Part shown: positions 26,003 to 34,285 of the stretch, piece after piece
Layout of the letters: every line of letters begins with the position of its first letter
How positions within the stretch are numbered: position 1 is the stretch's first letter
Source: Collinsella aerofaciens
GTDB taxonomy: Bacteria; Actinomycetota; Coriobacteriia; Coriobacteriales; Coriobacteriaceae
Assembly (NCBI RefSeq): GCF_019131995.1
Contig: NZ_JAHONA010000004.1
Span: 1 to 64,000 of the forward strand
Length of the DNA stretch: 64,000 nt
Direction of reading: 5' to 3'
Made by a program: the position numbers and the translations under genes
The notes under the pieces: model-generated
Told to the model about the DNA's origin: nothing
Seen by the model: only the letters and a program-made list of their open reading frames with translations
Database searches by the model: none

Positions 26003-26707
26003 ATGGGCGTCGTCGATCCCTTTTCTGTTGCTCGGGCCGCGGGGCTTGAGCTGACCGGGAAGCCCGAGGGCCTCACGCTCACTGACGGCACGATGGAGCT
26101 GCGCGCCGATTTTGACCGCATGCTGCCGCGGCTCAAGCAGGGCCGTCTGCGGCAAGAGCTGCTGGTAAAGGCTGCGCGCGCAAAAGGCATCGAGAGCCCA
26201 TGGGCGATTGACGCCACGGCAGGCTTTGGCGAGGATTCGCTGCTGCTGGCGACCGCGGGCTTTACCGTCGATCTGTATGAACAGGATTGCGTGATCGCGG
26301 CGCTCCTCAAGGATGCCTTGGATCGTGCGGCAGATGATCCGGCGCTTGCGACAGCCGTGGCACGCATGCGCTTACATGCCGGCGAGGACAGCATTGCCGG
26401 TCTTCGCCATACAGCTGAGCTGATCGAGCAGGGCGAGCTCGCCGCTCCCGACGTGGTGTATCTGGACCCCATGTTTCCCGAGCGCACCAAGAGCGCGGCG
26501 GTTAAAAAGAAGTTCCAACTTTTGCATCATCTGGAACAGCCGTGTGCCGATGAGGAAGCGCTGGTCGAAGCCGCGCTTGCGGTGCACCCGCGCAAGGTCG
26601 TTATCAAGCGGCCGGTGAAGGGGCCACTGCTTGCCGGCGTTAAGCCGAGCTATCAACTTGCGGGCAAGGCCGTTCGCTACGATGTTTTGGTGCCACCGCG
26701 CCCGTAG
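26003..26707 (+). CDS. rsmJ: 16S rRNA (guanine(1516)-N2)-methyltransferase RsmJ
   Basis: A 234-residue RsmJ-type SAM methyltransferase. Diagnostic segments are AIDATAGFGEDSLLLATAG (SAM motif I), DLYEQDCVIAALLKDAL, and the catalytic YLDPMFPERTKSAAVKKK, followed by HPRKVVIKRPVKGPLL. AAGGAG lies before the ATG. E. coli RsmJ methylates G1516 of 16S rRNA; the same role is inferred here. Confidence 0.92.
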   Translation: MGVVDPFSVARAAGLELTGKPEGLTLTDGTMELRADFDRMLPRLKQGRLRQELLVKAARAKGIESPWAIDATAGFGEDSLLLATAGFTVDLYEQDCVIAALLKDALDRAADDPALATAVARMRLHAGEDSIAGLRHTAELIEQGELAAPDVVYLDPMFPERTKSAAVKKKFQLLHHLEQPCADEEALVEAALAVHPRKVVIKRPVKGPLLAGVKPSYQLAGKAVRYDVLVPPRP

Positions 26708-26755
26708 CTTGCGTGCGATGGTTGGCGCTCCGTCAGTGCCGTGCCGATGCGGGGT

Positions 26756-27058
26756 CTATTTCCAAGGGTGCGACGTCAGGTGCCAGCCACCGCAGTATTC
26801 GCATTTGTAGCAGGCCAAACCGCGCCGCCCGCGGTTTTCGCAGTCGGCCATAACGGCCTCGGCCTCGGCGCGCGTGTCGTAACGGTTTTTGCGCTCGCAC
26901 GACTTGTAGCGCCAGGCCTCATCGCGCTCGGCGTCCAGGGCGTCGCGGCGCTCGTCCTCGCGTGCAAACAGGTCGCTCATATCGCCGCCGGTGGCAGTGC
27001 TCAAAAACTCGCTTTTTGCTTTTGACCAGGCGGCTCGCTTTTTGCTCCCCATCTGCAT
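26756..27058 (-). CDS. small Cys-containing hypothetical protein
   Basis: A 100-residue protein. The basic N terminus (MQMGSKKRAAWSKAKSEF) is followed by a charged helical region and a C-terminal CYKCEYCGGWHLTSH with a possible zinc site. The pattern YKCEYCGGWHLT resembles small phage- or plasmid-borne zinc-ribbon proteins of unknown function. GGAGAGGGG precedes ATG 27058. It is divergent from a GNAT acetyltransferase, and a palindrome lies between them. Confidence 0.7.
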   Translation of the reverse strand: MQMGSKKRAAWSKAKSEFLSTATGGDMSDLFAREDERRDALDAERDEAWRYKSCERKNRYDTRAEAEAVMADCENRGRRGLACYKCEYCGGWHLTSHPWK

Positions 27059-27076
27059 CGCGCCCCTCTCCAAACG

Positions 27077-27108
27077 TTGGTATCATTGCTCAATCAAAGT
27101 GATACCAA
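27077..27108. promoter_or_regulatory. palindromic site in divergent promoter region
   Basis: Arms TTGGTATCA and TGATACCAA (9 bp, perfect) are separated by 14 nt, between the starts of the zinc-ribbon-like gene and the GNAT gene. This is a plausible operator for both. Confidence 0.45.
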
Positions 27109-27126
27109 TAAACGTGAGGTCGCCGC

Positions 27127-27618
27127 GTGATGATCAGAAAAACCCTCGATACCGACATTCCCGCTGTCATGGCTATCTATGACGCGGCCCGCGCCTTTAT
27201 GCGCGCGCATGGCAACGCCACACAGTGGCCCGAGGGCACGCCTTCTGCCGAGCAACTGGCTGCCGATATCGCCGCCGGTGGCAGCTATGTGTGCGAAGTC
27301 GATGGCCGCGTGGTGGCGACGTTTGCCTTTTTGCCGGGCCCGGACGAGTGCTATGACGTAATTGAGGACGGGCAATGGCGCAGCGACACTCCGTACGCCG
27401 TGCTGCACCGTGTGGCGTCCGATGGCACCGTGCACGGTATCGCGGCTGCGATGTTTGCCTTTGCCAAGGAGCGTGCCGATCACCTGCGCATCGACACGCA
27501 TCAGGACAACCTGCCCATGCAGGGCGCGAGTATTAAGGCGGGGTTCGAGCGTGCCGGCGTCGTGTATGTGTCGGACGGCACGCCGCGTGTTGCGTTCGAC
27601 TGGCTGCGTGAGGCGTAA
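27127..27618 (+). CDS. GNAT family N-acetyltransferase
   Basis: A 163-residue GNAT protein. The N-terminal beta strand and helices (IRKTLDTDIPAVMAIYDAARAFM), DGRVVATFAFLPGPDECY, a degenerate acetyl-CoA region (YAVLHRVASDGTVHGIAAAMFAF) and LRIDTHQDNLPMQGASIKAGFERAG follow the family layout. Start GTG 27127 has GAGGT 6 nt upstream; ATG 27130 is equally possible. The acceptor is unknown. Confidence 0.87.
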   Translation: MMIRKTLDTDIPAVMAIYDAARAFMRAHGNATQWPEGTPSAEQLAADIAAGGSYVCEVDGRVVATFAFLPGPDECYDVIEDGQWRSDTPYAVLHRVASDGTVHGIAAAMFAFAKERADHLRIDTHQDNLPMQGASIKAGFERAGVVYVSDGTPRVAFDWLREA

Positions 27619-27646
27619 GAGTAGGGGCACGTGTCAACAATTCGCA

Positions 27647-27684
27647 CGAACGAAAATGGTCCCGGGTGGGGCCATTTTCGTTCG
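27647..27684. terminator. hairpin after the GNAT gene
   Basis: A 17-bp stem CGAACGAAAATGGTCCC / GGGGCCATTTTCGTTCG with one G-U position and a 4-nt loop. The A/T-rich segment lies inside the stem, so it could work in either direction. Confidence 0.7.
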
Positions 27685-27879
27685 CTGCGCTGATTTGCAA
27701 GCCGGCTTTCGCAAGGCGCGAACCTACGAAAATCGCCGCGCGGCAACGCAGGGCGATGAGCTTGGTCGGGGGATAGGGCCCGCTTCGCCCGCCGGCTCGT
27801 AAATTGTATCATCCAGTGTGGAACGAGGACGCCCGTTGCCGCGTGCGATGGGCTTGTAGCTTGTAATAAGAGGAGAGCC

Positions 27880-29883
27880 ATGTCGAAGCAGGCAGTCGTT
27901 GGAATCTTGGCGCATGTCGATGCCGGCAAGACCACGTTGGCCGAGGCCATGTTGTTCAACGTGGGTCGCATTCGCAAGCGCGGCCGCGTGGACGATGGCG
28001 ATTCGCATCTGGACACTAACGCGATCGAGCGCGAGCGCGGCATTACGATCTTCTCGTCGCAGGCCGTGCTCGACCACGGCGATACCCACGTCATGCTTGT
28101 GGATGCGCCCGGCCACGTCGATTTTTCGGCCGAGGCGGAGCGCACGCTGCGCGCGCTCGACTATGCGATTTTGGTTGTGGGTGCCAACGACGGCGTGCAG
28201 GGGCACACCGAAACCCTGTGGCGCCTGCTTGCGCGCTATGACATTCCGACGTTCATCTTTATCAACAAAATCGATTTGGAGAATCCCGGCCGCGATGTTT
28301 TGCTGGCACAGCTTGGGCAACGTCTTTCCGAGGGCTGCCTGGATGCCAGCGAACTGTTGGTGGGTGGTGCCGTTCAGGAGGACGCTGCTGCGTTGGACGA
28401 GGCGGCGCTCGAGGAGTTTCTCGACGCAGGGGAGCTTTCGACTGCCACGCTTTCGCGGCTGGTCGCAGAGCGAAAGTTGTTTCCCTGCTTTGCGGGCTCG
28501 GCGCTCAAGGACCAGGGTGTGGCAGAGCTACTCGACGGCATATGCGCTTTGATGCGCGAGCGAACATGGCCCCAGGAGTTCGCCGCGCGAGTCTACCGCG
28601 TGAGTCGTGGAGACCGTGGCGAGCGTCTTGCCTGGGTCAAGGTGACGGGCGGTGTACTGCGTGCAAAGCAAGTTGTCGAGGGATGCTCTGGCGCCTCCAC
28701 TTGGGAGCAAAAGATCGACCAGGTGCGCATCTATAACGGCGAGAAGTATGAGCTTGCCCAAGAAGTTGCTGCTGGCGGTATTTGTGCCGTGACGGGCCTT
28801 GCGCACGTTCGCCCAGGGGATGCCTTGGGGGCGGAGCCCGTGGGCGATGCGCCTGTCATCGCTCCGGTCCTCACCTATACGGTGCTTCCGGGCGAACACG
28901 ATGTCCACGCGGTGTTCAAAGCACTGACAGAGTTGGCGGACGAAGATCCCATGCTCGGCGTAAGCTGGAACACTCATCTTGAGCAGATTTATTTACAGCT
29001 GATGGGCGCCGTGCAACTCGAGGTCGTGCAGCGGGTGTTGGCCGATCGCTTTGGCCTTTCGGTTGCGTTTGAGTCTGGCGGCATTCTCTATAAGGAGACT
29101 ATTTCGCAGCCGGTCGAGGGCGTGGGCCATTTTGAGCCGCTGCGCCACTATGCCGAGGTACATCTGCGCCTGGAGCCGTTGCCAGCGGGTTCGGGCGTGC
29201 AGTTTGGCACCGTGACCTCGACCGACGAACTCGATCTTAACTGGCAGCGTTTGGCACTCACCAACGCCATGGAGCGCGATCACCTGGGCGCGCTGACCGG
29301 CTCGCCCATCACCGATGTGTGCATTACGCTCACGGGCGGCCGTGCGCATGCCAAACACACCGAGGGCGGCGATTTTCGCCAGGCCACGTACCGCGCGATT
29401 CGCCAGGGGCTCATGCAGGCGCGTGAGGCTGGCGCGGCGGTGCTGTTGGAGCCGTGGTATCGCTTTGAGCTCGAGGTGCCGGGGGAGTGCGTGGGCCGGG
29501 CACTCTCGGATGCCACGCGCATGGGTGCCGAGTACGAGCCGCCGACGATGGCGGGAGACCGGGCGAAGCTTGTGGGTCGCGTGCCGGCATCTGAGGTGCA
29601 GGATTACGCGCTGGAGGTGGCCGCCTATACGAGTGGTCGTGGGCATCTGTACCTAGAGTTCGCCGGCTATGCGGCTTGCCATGATGCCGAGCGCGTCATC
29701 GAGACGGCCGCCTATGAGCCCGAGGCCGATCTGCCCAACACGCCCGATTCGGTCTTTTGCTCCCACGGCGCCGGTTACACGGTCAAATGGTACGACGTCC
29801 CCGAGGCAGCCCACGTAAAGGTCGATCCCTCCACCTTCCGCCCCTGGCGAGCAGCAGACGCCGAGTTTTTCGGCCACATGTGA
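27880..29883 (+). CDS. TetM/EF-G-like translational GTPase
   Basis: A 667-residue GTPase with the EF-G/ribosomal-protection layout. Seen: AHVDAGKTTLAEA (G1), ERERGITIFSSQA (switch I), DAPGHVDFSAE (G3), NKIDLENPG (G4), then domains II-V, including LTGGRAHAKHTEGGDFRQATYRAIRQGLM as in the Tet(M)/Tet(W) group. AGAGGAG precedes the ATG. Genuine ribosomal-protection genes usually arrive on mobile elements; this one is chromosomal, GC-rich and has no mobility genes, so a housekeeping or stress role on stalled ribosomes is as likely as tetracycline protection. Confidence 0.85.
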   Translation: MSKQAVVGILAHVDAGKTTLAEAMLFNVGRIRKRGRVDDGDSHLDTNAIERERGITIFSSQAVLDHGDTHVMLVDAPGHVDFSAEAERTLRALDYAILVVGANDGVQGHTETLWRLLARYDIPTFIFINKIDLENPGRDVLLAQLGQRLSEGCLDASELLVGGAVQEDAAALDEAALEEFLDAGELSTATLSRLVAERKLFPCFAGSALKDQGVAELLDGICALMRERTWPQEFAARVYRVSRGDRGERLAWVKVTGGVLRAKQVVEGCSGASTWEQKIDQVRIYNGEKYELAQEVAAGGICAVTGLAHVRPGDALGAEPVGDAPVIAPVLTYTVLPGEHDVHAVFKALTELADEDPMLGVSWNTHLEQIYLQLMGAVQLEVVQRVLADRFGLSVAFESGGILYKETISQPVEGVGHFEPLRHYAEVHLRLEPLPAGSGVQFGTVTSTDELDLNWQRLALTNAMERDHLGALTGSPITDVCITLTGGRAHAKHTEGGDFRQATYRAIRQGLMQAREAGAAVLLEPWYRFELEVPGECVGRALSDATRMGAEYEPPTMAGDRAKLVGRVPASEVQDYALEVAAYTSGRGHLYLEFAGYAACHDAERVIETAAYEPEADLPNTPDSVFCSHGAGYTVKWYDVPEAAHVKVDPSTFRPWRAADAEFFGHM

Positions 29884-29906
29884 CAGAGGGGCAGCCCCTT
29901 TGGCAG
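29884..29906. repeat. GGGAC-family repeat, diverged
   Basis: GAGGGGCAGCCCCTTTGGCA begins just after the TetM-like stop. It has the same core plan (purine tract, GGGC, CCCTTTG) as other family members, with a shorter arm. Confidence 0.45.
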
Positions 29907-29910
29907 ATTC

Positions 29911-29943
29911 AGTTGGTATAACTCGGTATAAGTTGGTATAACT
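29911..29943 (+). promoter_or_regulatory. direct repeats ahead of AAA ATPase gene
   Basis: Two identical copies of AGTTGGTATAACT (29911-29923, 29931-29943) lie 20 bp apart; each is itself symmetric at its ends (AGTT..AACT). They precede the AAA ATPase start by about 35-65 nt and include TATAAC/TATAAG words that could be a -10 element. Confidence 0.5.
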
Positions 29944-29976
29944 ATTACCAGGGTTTGCCAATCCGAGGAGGCCGAC

Positions 29977-31095
29977 ATGAATCCAAATCCCTTTAAGCCA
30001 ACGGCAGGCAAGCGGCCTCCGATGCTCATTGGTCGCGAGTCGGTCATCGAAGATTTCGAGGAAGGGCTCGATAACGGCGCCGGAGCGCCGGGCAGGCTCA
30101 TGCTCATTACGGGAAACCGCGGCTGCGGCAAGACAGTTCTCCTGCGGGAGCTGCAACGTCTGGCCAGCGAGCGCGGATGGGCGGTTGTCTCCGATTCCGC
30201 TTCGCTTGGCTTATGCGACCGCTTGGCCGACGCGCTTCGCTCGAATAAACCCGTTGTGACGTCAATGGAGTTCGGTCCTTCGTTTGGCCGGATGTCGGTC
30301 GAGGCGGCGCGAGCAAAGGGCGAGACGTTGCGAGGGCTGGTCAACGAGCGCCTTAAGAAGCTCGGTCCAGGCAAGGGCATACTGTTTGCGATTGACGAGG
30401 CGCAATCGGCGTCTATCGAGGAACTGGCGGCTCTTGCCGTTCTCTATCAGCAGGTGCTCGGAGACCAGGATGCCACGGGATTACCCGATAGCGACCAGCG
30501 CGGTCTTGCGCTGGTTTTTGCCGGCTTGCCCAGTATGGTTGACGATCTGCTCGAAGAGCCGAGCGTGACGTTTTTGCGCCGCGCCCAGCAGCGTACGCTG
30601 GGGGCGATATCTTTGCCCAAGGTGCGCGATTCATATATCCAGACGGTCAAAGACGCTGGTCTTTACGTTGACGCGGAGACGGCGGACCTTGCGGCACGCA
30701 AGAGCATGGGGCATCCCTATATGGTTCAGCTGGTGGGATATTACATGTGGCGGTCTGCTGTCCGGCGTGGCTCGCAGGTCATCGAAAGGCGCGATGTCGA
30801 GGATGGCCATGCGGATGCCGTCTCCGAGTTCTACGAAGCGGTTGACGCGCCCCTGTATTACGGGCTGCGCAGTCCACAGCGCCTCTTTATCGAGGCCATG
30901 GCGGTTGACGAGGACAAACCGACGCGCATGGCGGATATCATTGAGCGCTGTGATCGTACCCAGAGCTGGGCGAGTAAATATCGCGCAAGCCTGATTCGCG
31001 AGCGCGTCATCGAGGCTGCCGGATACGGTCTCGTCCGGTTTACTGTGCCCATGCTGGGCGAGTACATCCGCGACCGCATTTTATGGCACGAGTAA
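29977..31095 (+). CDS. AAA ATPase with C-terminal winged-helix region
   Basis: A 372-residue P-loop ATPase. Walker A is GNRGCGKT (about residues 47-54), Walker B is ILFAIDEAQ, and sensor-like segments are ALVFAGLPSM and FLRRAQQRTLGAI. Residues after about 290 look like a winged helix (SPQRLFIEAMAVDEDKPTRMADIIERC, ASLIRERVIE). Several blocks recur in the ATPase at 34286-35386 (FLRRAQQ, LQLVGY-like, AGLP), so the two are paralogs. The type resembles Orc1/Cdc6-like or archaeal-type ATPases found as orphans in actinobacteria. The function is unknown. GAGGAG precedes the ATG. Confidence 0.8.
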   Translation: MNPNPFKPTAGKRPPMLIGRESVIEDFEEGLDNGAGAPGRLMLITGNRGCGKTVLLRELQRLASERGWAVVSDSASLGLCDRLADALRSNKPVVTSMEFGPSFGRMSVEAARAKGETLRGLVNERLKKLGPGKGILFAIDEAQSASIEELAALAVLYQQVLGDQDATGLPDSDQRGLALVFAGLPSMVDDLLEEPSVTFLRRAQQRTLGAISLPKVRDSYIQTVKDAGLYVDAETADLAARKSMGHPYMVQLVGYYMWRSAVRRGSQVIERRDVEDGHADAVSEFYEAVDAPLYYGLRSPQRLFIEAMAVDEDKPTRMADIIERCDRTQSWASKYRASLIRERVIEAAGYGLVRFTVPMLGEYIRDRILWHE

Positions 31096-31124
31096 TGTGA
31101 AAAGGGACGGCCCCTTTGTGACAT
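31095..31124. repeat. GGGAC-family repeat
   Basis: ATGTGAAAAGGGACGGCCCC continues into CTTTGTGACAT. It directly overlaps the end of the AAA ATPase gene. Confidence 0.6.
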
Positions 31125-31145
31125 CGATAGATGTGAGGTCAAAAC

Positions 31146-31700
31146 ATGGCGATTCAAACTGAGCGATTGACGCTTCGTCCGTGGCGCGAGACAGATGCGG
31201 CGAGCTTGTATGCATACGCGAGCGACCCGGACGTGGGGCCGGCTGCGGGCTGGCCGCCCCATCGAAGCATTGAAGAAAGCAGAGAGATCATTCGGACGGT
31301 CTTTACGGCGCCCCATACCTTTGCCATTTGCCTGCCTGAGACAGACGAGCCCGTGGGCAGCATCGGGCTCATGCCGCCTCGCTGTGAGTCGAACAGCCAA
31401 AGAGGCGGACTCGAGTTCGAGGTGGGCTATTGGATCGCCAAGCCGTTCTGGCGCCGAGGCTTTGCTCCCGAGGCGGTGCAAGCCATGCAGCGCTATGCGT
31501 TCGAAACACTTGGCTGCAAGGCATTTTGGTGCGGATACTACGAGGGCAATAACAAGTCGCTACGCGTTCAGCAAAAATGCGGCTTCATGCCTCATCACGT
31601 TGAACGCGACGTGCCCTGCGAGCTTATGGGCGATGTGCGTACCGAGTACTTTACGTATTTGACCCGCGAAGACTGGCGCAGGCAGGCACAGTGCAAGTAA
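31146..31700 (+). CDS. RimJ/RimL-type GNAT acetyltransferase
   Basis: A 184-residue GNAT of the acetyltransferase_3 type. It has TERLTLRPWRETDAASLYAYASDP at the start, PVGSIGLMPP, LEFEVGYWIAKPFWRRGFAPEAVQAMQRYAF (acetyl-CoA site RRGFAPEA) and NNKSLRVQQKCGFM. These enzymes acetylate alpha-amino groups of proteins or small amines. GAGG lies before ATG 31146. It is flanked by two GGGAC-family repeats. Confidence 0.9.
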   Translation: MAIQTERLTLRPWRETDAASLYAYASDPDVGPAAGWPPHRSIEESREIIRTVFTAPHTFAICLPETDEPVGSIGLMPPRCESNSQRGGLEFEVGYWIAKPFWRRGFAPEAVQAMQRYAFETLGCKAFWCGYYEGNNKSLRVQQKCGFMPHHVERDVPCELMGDVRTEYFTYLTREDWRRQAQCK

Positions 31701-31728
31701 TGTGACAAAGGGACAGTTCCTTTGCCAC
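31700..31728. repeat. GGGAC-family repeat
   Basis: ATGTGACAAAGGGACAGTTC continues into CTTTGCCACGT. It begins at the last base of the acetyltransferase stop codon. Confidence 0.65.
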
Positions 31729-31752
31729 GTTCGGCTAACAGGAAGGGGAGCG

Positions 31753-34245
31753 ATGGCGGTGTCGCAACAACCAAGTGCTATCGAGGTGCGTGGCGCGCGT
31801 GTACACAACCTCAAGGACATCGATATCGATATTCCGCTGGGAAAGCTCGTGGGTATTGCCGGCGTGTCGGGTTCGGGCAAGAGCTCGCTGGCGCTGGGGG
31901 TTCTTTATGCCGAGGGCTCGCGCCGCTACTTGGAGGCGCTCAGCACCTATACCCGCCGTCGCCTGACGCAGGCCGAGCACGCCCAAGTGGACGAGGTGCT
32001 GCACGTGCCGGCGGCGCTCGCATTGCATCAGCGCCCCAGCGTGCCGGGCGTGCGCTCGACCTTTGGTACCATGACCGAGCTCAACAATAGTCTGCGTCTG
32101 CTCTTTAGCCGTTGCGCCCATCATGTGTGCCCGCGCTGCGGGGCGCGTGTGGAGCCGAGCCTTAACGTTGCCGCAGGCCTGTCGCTCACGTGTCCGACAT
32201 GCGGCCGCGAGTTCTACGCGCCGAGTGCCGAGGACCTTGCCTTTAACAGTGGCGGTGCGTGTCCCACCTGCGGCGGCACCGGTGTCATGCGCGAGGTGGA
32301 CGAGGCGAGCTTGGTACCCGACGAGTCAAAGACTATCAACGAGGGCGCGGTGCTTCCTTGGGGCACGCTCATGTGGGATCTGATGAAGCAGATGGCCGGC
32401 GAGATGGGCGTGCGCACCGACGTGCCGTTTAACCAGCTCACGCCTCAAGAGCGCGACATCGTGTTTCATGGTCCGGCGGTTAAGAAGCACATCCTCTACG
32501 TGCCCAAAAACGGCGAGGGCGCTACGCCACTCGACTTTACCTATTACAACGCCGTCTATACCGTCGAGAATGCGCTCGCCAAGGTCAAGGACGATAAGGG
32601 CTTAAAACGCGTTGCGCGCTTTTTGCGCGAGGGCCCATGCCGCGATTGCGGCGGCACGCGTCTCTCCGAGGCTGCGCGCCAGCCCCAGGTGCGCGGTATC
32701 AATCTGGCGCAGGCGGCGGCTATGACGCTGGGCGAGGCGATTGAGTGGGTGCGCGGGGTGCCCGCATTCTTGCCGCCCGAGATGCGGCCCATGGCGACGG
32801 ATATCTGCGATTCGTTTTTGAGCGCGGCCCGTCGTCTGGTCGACTTGGGTCTCGATTACCTTTCACTCGACCGCGCCGGCGCCACGCTTTCCACGGGTGA
32901 GCGCCAACGCGTGCAGCTTGCTCGCGTGGTGCGTAACCGATCGACAGGCGTGCTTTATGTGCTGGACGAGCCTTCGATCGGCTTGCATCCTGCCAATGTC
33001 GACGGCCTGGTAGGCGTGATGCGAGATCTGGTGGATGACGGTAACACCGTGGTTGTTGTCGACCACGATACGCGCGTACTGGCGGATGCCGACTATCTGG
33101 TCGAGATGGGTCCCGTTGCCGGAGCAGGCGGCGGCAATGTGATCGCCGCTGGTACGGTAGACGAGGTCGAGCAATCGCAGGGCAGTCGCATCGCGCCGTT
33201 TTTGCGCTCAGAGTCCAAGCGCTTGCGTCCGCAGGTGACTGATGGGGAAATGTTCGACCAGGGCCATATCCGCATGGCAACCGAGGCCATCCATACCGTC
33301 AAACCGCTCGAAGTCGATATCCCGCGCGGCCGCCTTGTCGCGGTGACGGGCGTTTCGGGTTCGGGCAAGACGACGTTGGTGCTCGAGACGCTCATCCCGG
33401 CGCTCAAGGCGCAGGCAGCCGGCGAACGCTTGCCGGGGCACGTGCGTTGGGTCGATGCCGAGGGCATTGCCCGTGCCAACCTGATTGACGCCACGCCCAT
33501 CGGTGCCAACGTGCGCTCGACGGTAGCGACCTATGCCGACATTCATGACGAGCTGCGCCGCGCCTTTGCACGTACGCCCGAGGCCAAGGCGGCGGGATAT
33601 AAGGCGGGCGCCTTTAGCTACAACACCGGTGCCCTGCGCTGCCCTACGTGCGACGGCACGGGCTCGATATCGCTTGACGTGCAGTTTCTGCCCGACGTCG
33701 AGATCGTCTGCCCGGCATGCCGTGGCTCGCGCTACGCCGAGGCCGCCTCGCATATCCATCGCGAAGGCAAGGATGGCAGTCTGCTTACGTTGCCGCAGCT
33801 TATGGATATGAGCGTGGACGAGGCACTCGACGCTACGGTGGGACTCAAGAAAGTTCAGGTGCGCTTGCAGACCTTGCACGACCTGGGCCTGGGTTATCTC
33901 ACGCTTGGCGAGCCCACGCCGGCGCTTTCGGGCGGTGAGGCACAGCGTCTTAAGCTTGCGAGCGAGATGGGCCGCGTGCAGGATGATGCTGTATTCGTGT
34001 TCGACGAGCCCACGATCGGACTACATCCGCTCGATGTTCAGGTGTTGCTGAGTGTGTTCGACGGACTCGTTGCCAAGGGCGCCACAGTTGTCGTGATCGA
34101 GCATGACCTCGACCTTATCCGCAACGCCGATTACGTGATCGACATGGGCCCGGGCGGTGGCGACGCCGGCGGGCAAATCGTCTGCGCCGGCACTCCGGGC
34201 GACATCGCAGTTTGCTCCGCAAGCATCACCGGCCGCTATCTATAG
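31753..34245 (+). CDS. UvrA2-like excinuclease ATPase lacking the UvrB-binding domain
   Basis: An 830-residue protein with two ABC modules in the UvrA order. Walker A GVSGSGKSS (about residue 37) pairs with signature LSTGERQRVQLARVV (about 378); GVSGSGKTT pairs with LSGGEAQRLKLASEM and DEPTIGLHPLD. Zinc pairs CPRCG..CPTCG, CRDCGGTRL and CPTCDGTG..CPACRGS are present. The first Walker A-signature distance is about 110 residues shorter than in canonical UvrA, which fits loss of the UvrB-binding domain, as in UvrA2. Such proteins are linked to DNA-damage or drug tolerance. GGAAGGGGAG precedes ATG 31753; the frame from 31702 runs through the upstream repeat. Confidence 0.88.
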   Translation: MAVSQQPSAIEVRGARVHNLKDIDIDIPLGKLVGIAGVSGSGKSSLALGVLYAEGSRRYLEALSTYTRRRLTQAEHAQVDEVLHVPAALALHQRPSVPGVRSTFGTMTELNNSLRLLFSRCAHHVCPRCGARVEPSLNVAAGLSLTCPTCGREFYAPSAEDLAFNSGGACPTCGGTGVMREVDEASLVPDESKTINEGAVLPWGTLMWDLMKQMAGEMGVRTDVPFNQLTPQERDIVFHGPAVKKHILYVPKNGEGATPLDFTYYNAVYTVENALAKVKDDKGLKRVARFLREGPCRDCGGTRLSEAARQPQVRGINLAQAAAMTLGEAIEWVRGVPAFLPPEMRPMATDICDSFLSAARRLVDLGLDYLSLDRAGATLSTGERQRVQLARVVRNRSTGVLYVLDEPSIGLHPANVDGLVGVMRDLVDDGNTVVVVDHDTRVLADADYLVEMGPVAGAGGGNVIAAGTVDEVEQSQGSRIAPFLRSESKRLRPQVTDGEMFDQGHIRMATEAIHTVKPLEVDIPRGRLVAVTGVSGSGKTTLVLETLIPALKAQAAGERLPGHVRWVDAEGIARANLIDATPIGANVRSTVATYADIHDELRRAFARTPEAKAAGYKAGAFSYNTGALRCPTCDGTGSISLDVQFLPDVEIVCPACRGSRYAEAASHIHREGKDGSLLTLPQLMDMSVDEALDATVGLKKVQVRLQTLHDLGLGYLTLGEPTPALSGGEAQRLKLASEMGRVQDDAVFVFDEPTIGLHPLDVQVLLSVFDGLVAKGATVVVIEHDLDLIRNADYVIDMGPGGGDAGGQIVCAGTPGDIAVCSASITGRYL

Positions 34246-34246
34246 A

Positions 34247-34281
34247 CAATGAGGCAAAGGGACAGTCCCTTTGCCTCATTG
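34247..34281. repeat. GGGAC-family perfect palindrome, probable bidirectional terminator
   Basis: Perfect 16-bp arms CAATGAGGCAAAGGGA and TCCCTTTGCCTCATTG flank CAG. It lies 2 nt after the UvrA2-like stop and just before the end of the convergent AAA ATPase gene. Confidence 0.8.
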
Positions 34282-34285
34282 ATGC

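Noticed and set aside
27880..29883. assigning a specific tet resistance gene
   Set aside because: Only family-level similarity can be seen; no identity to a named class can be established by eye.
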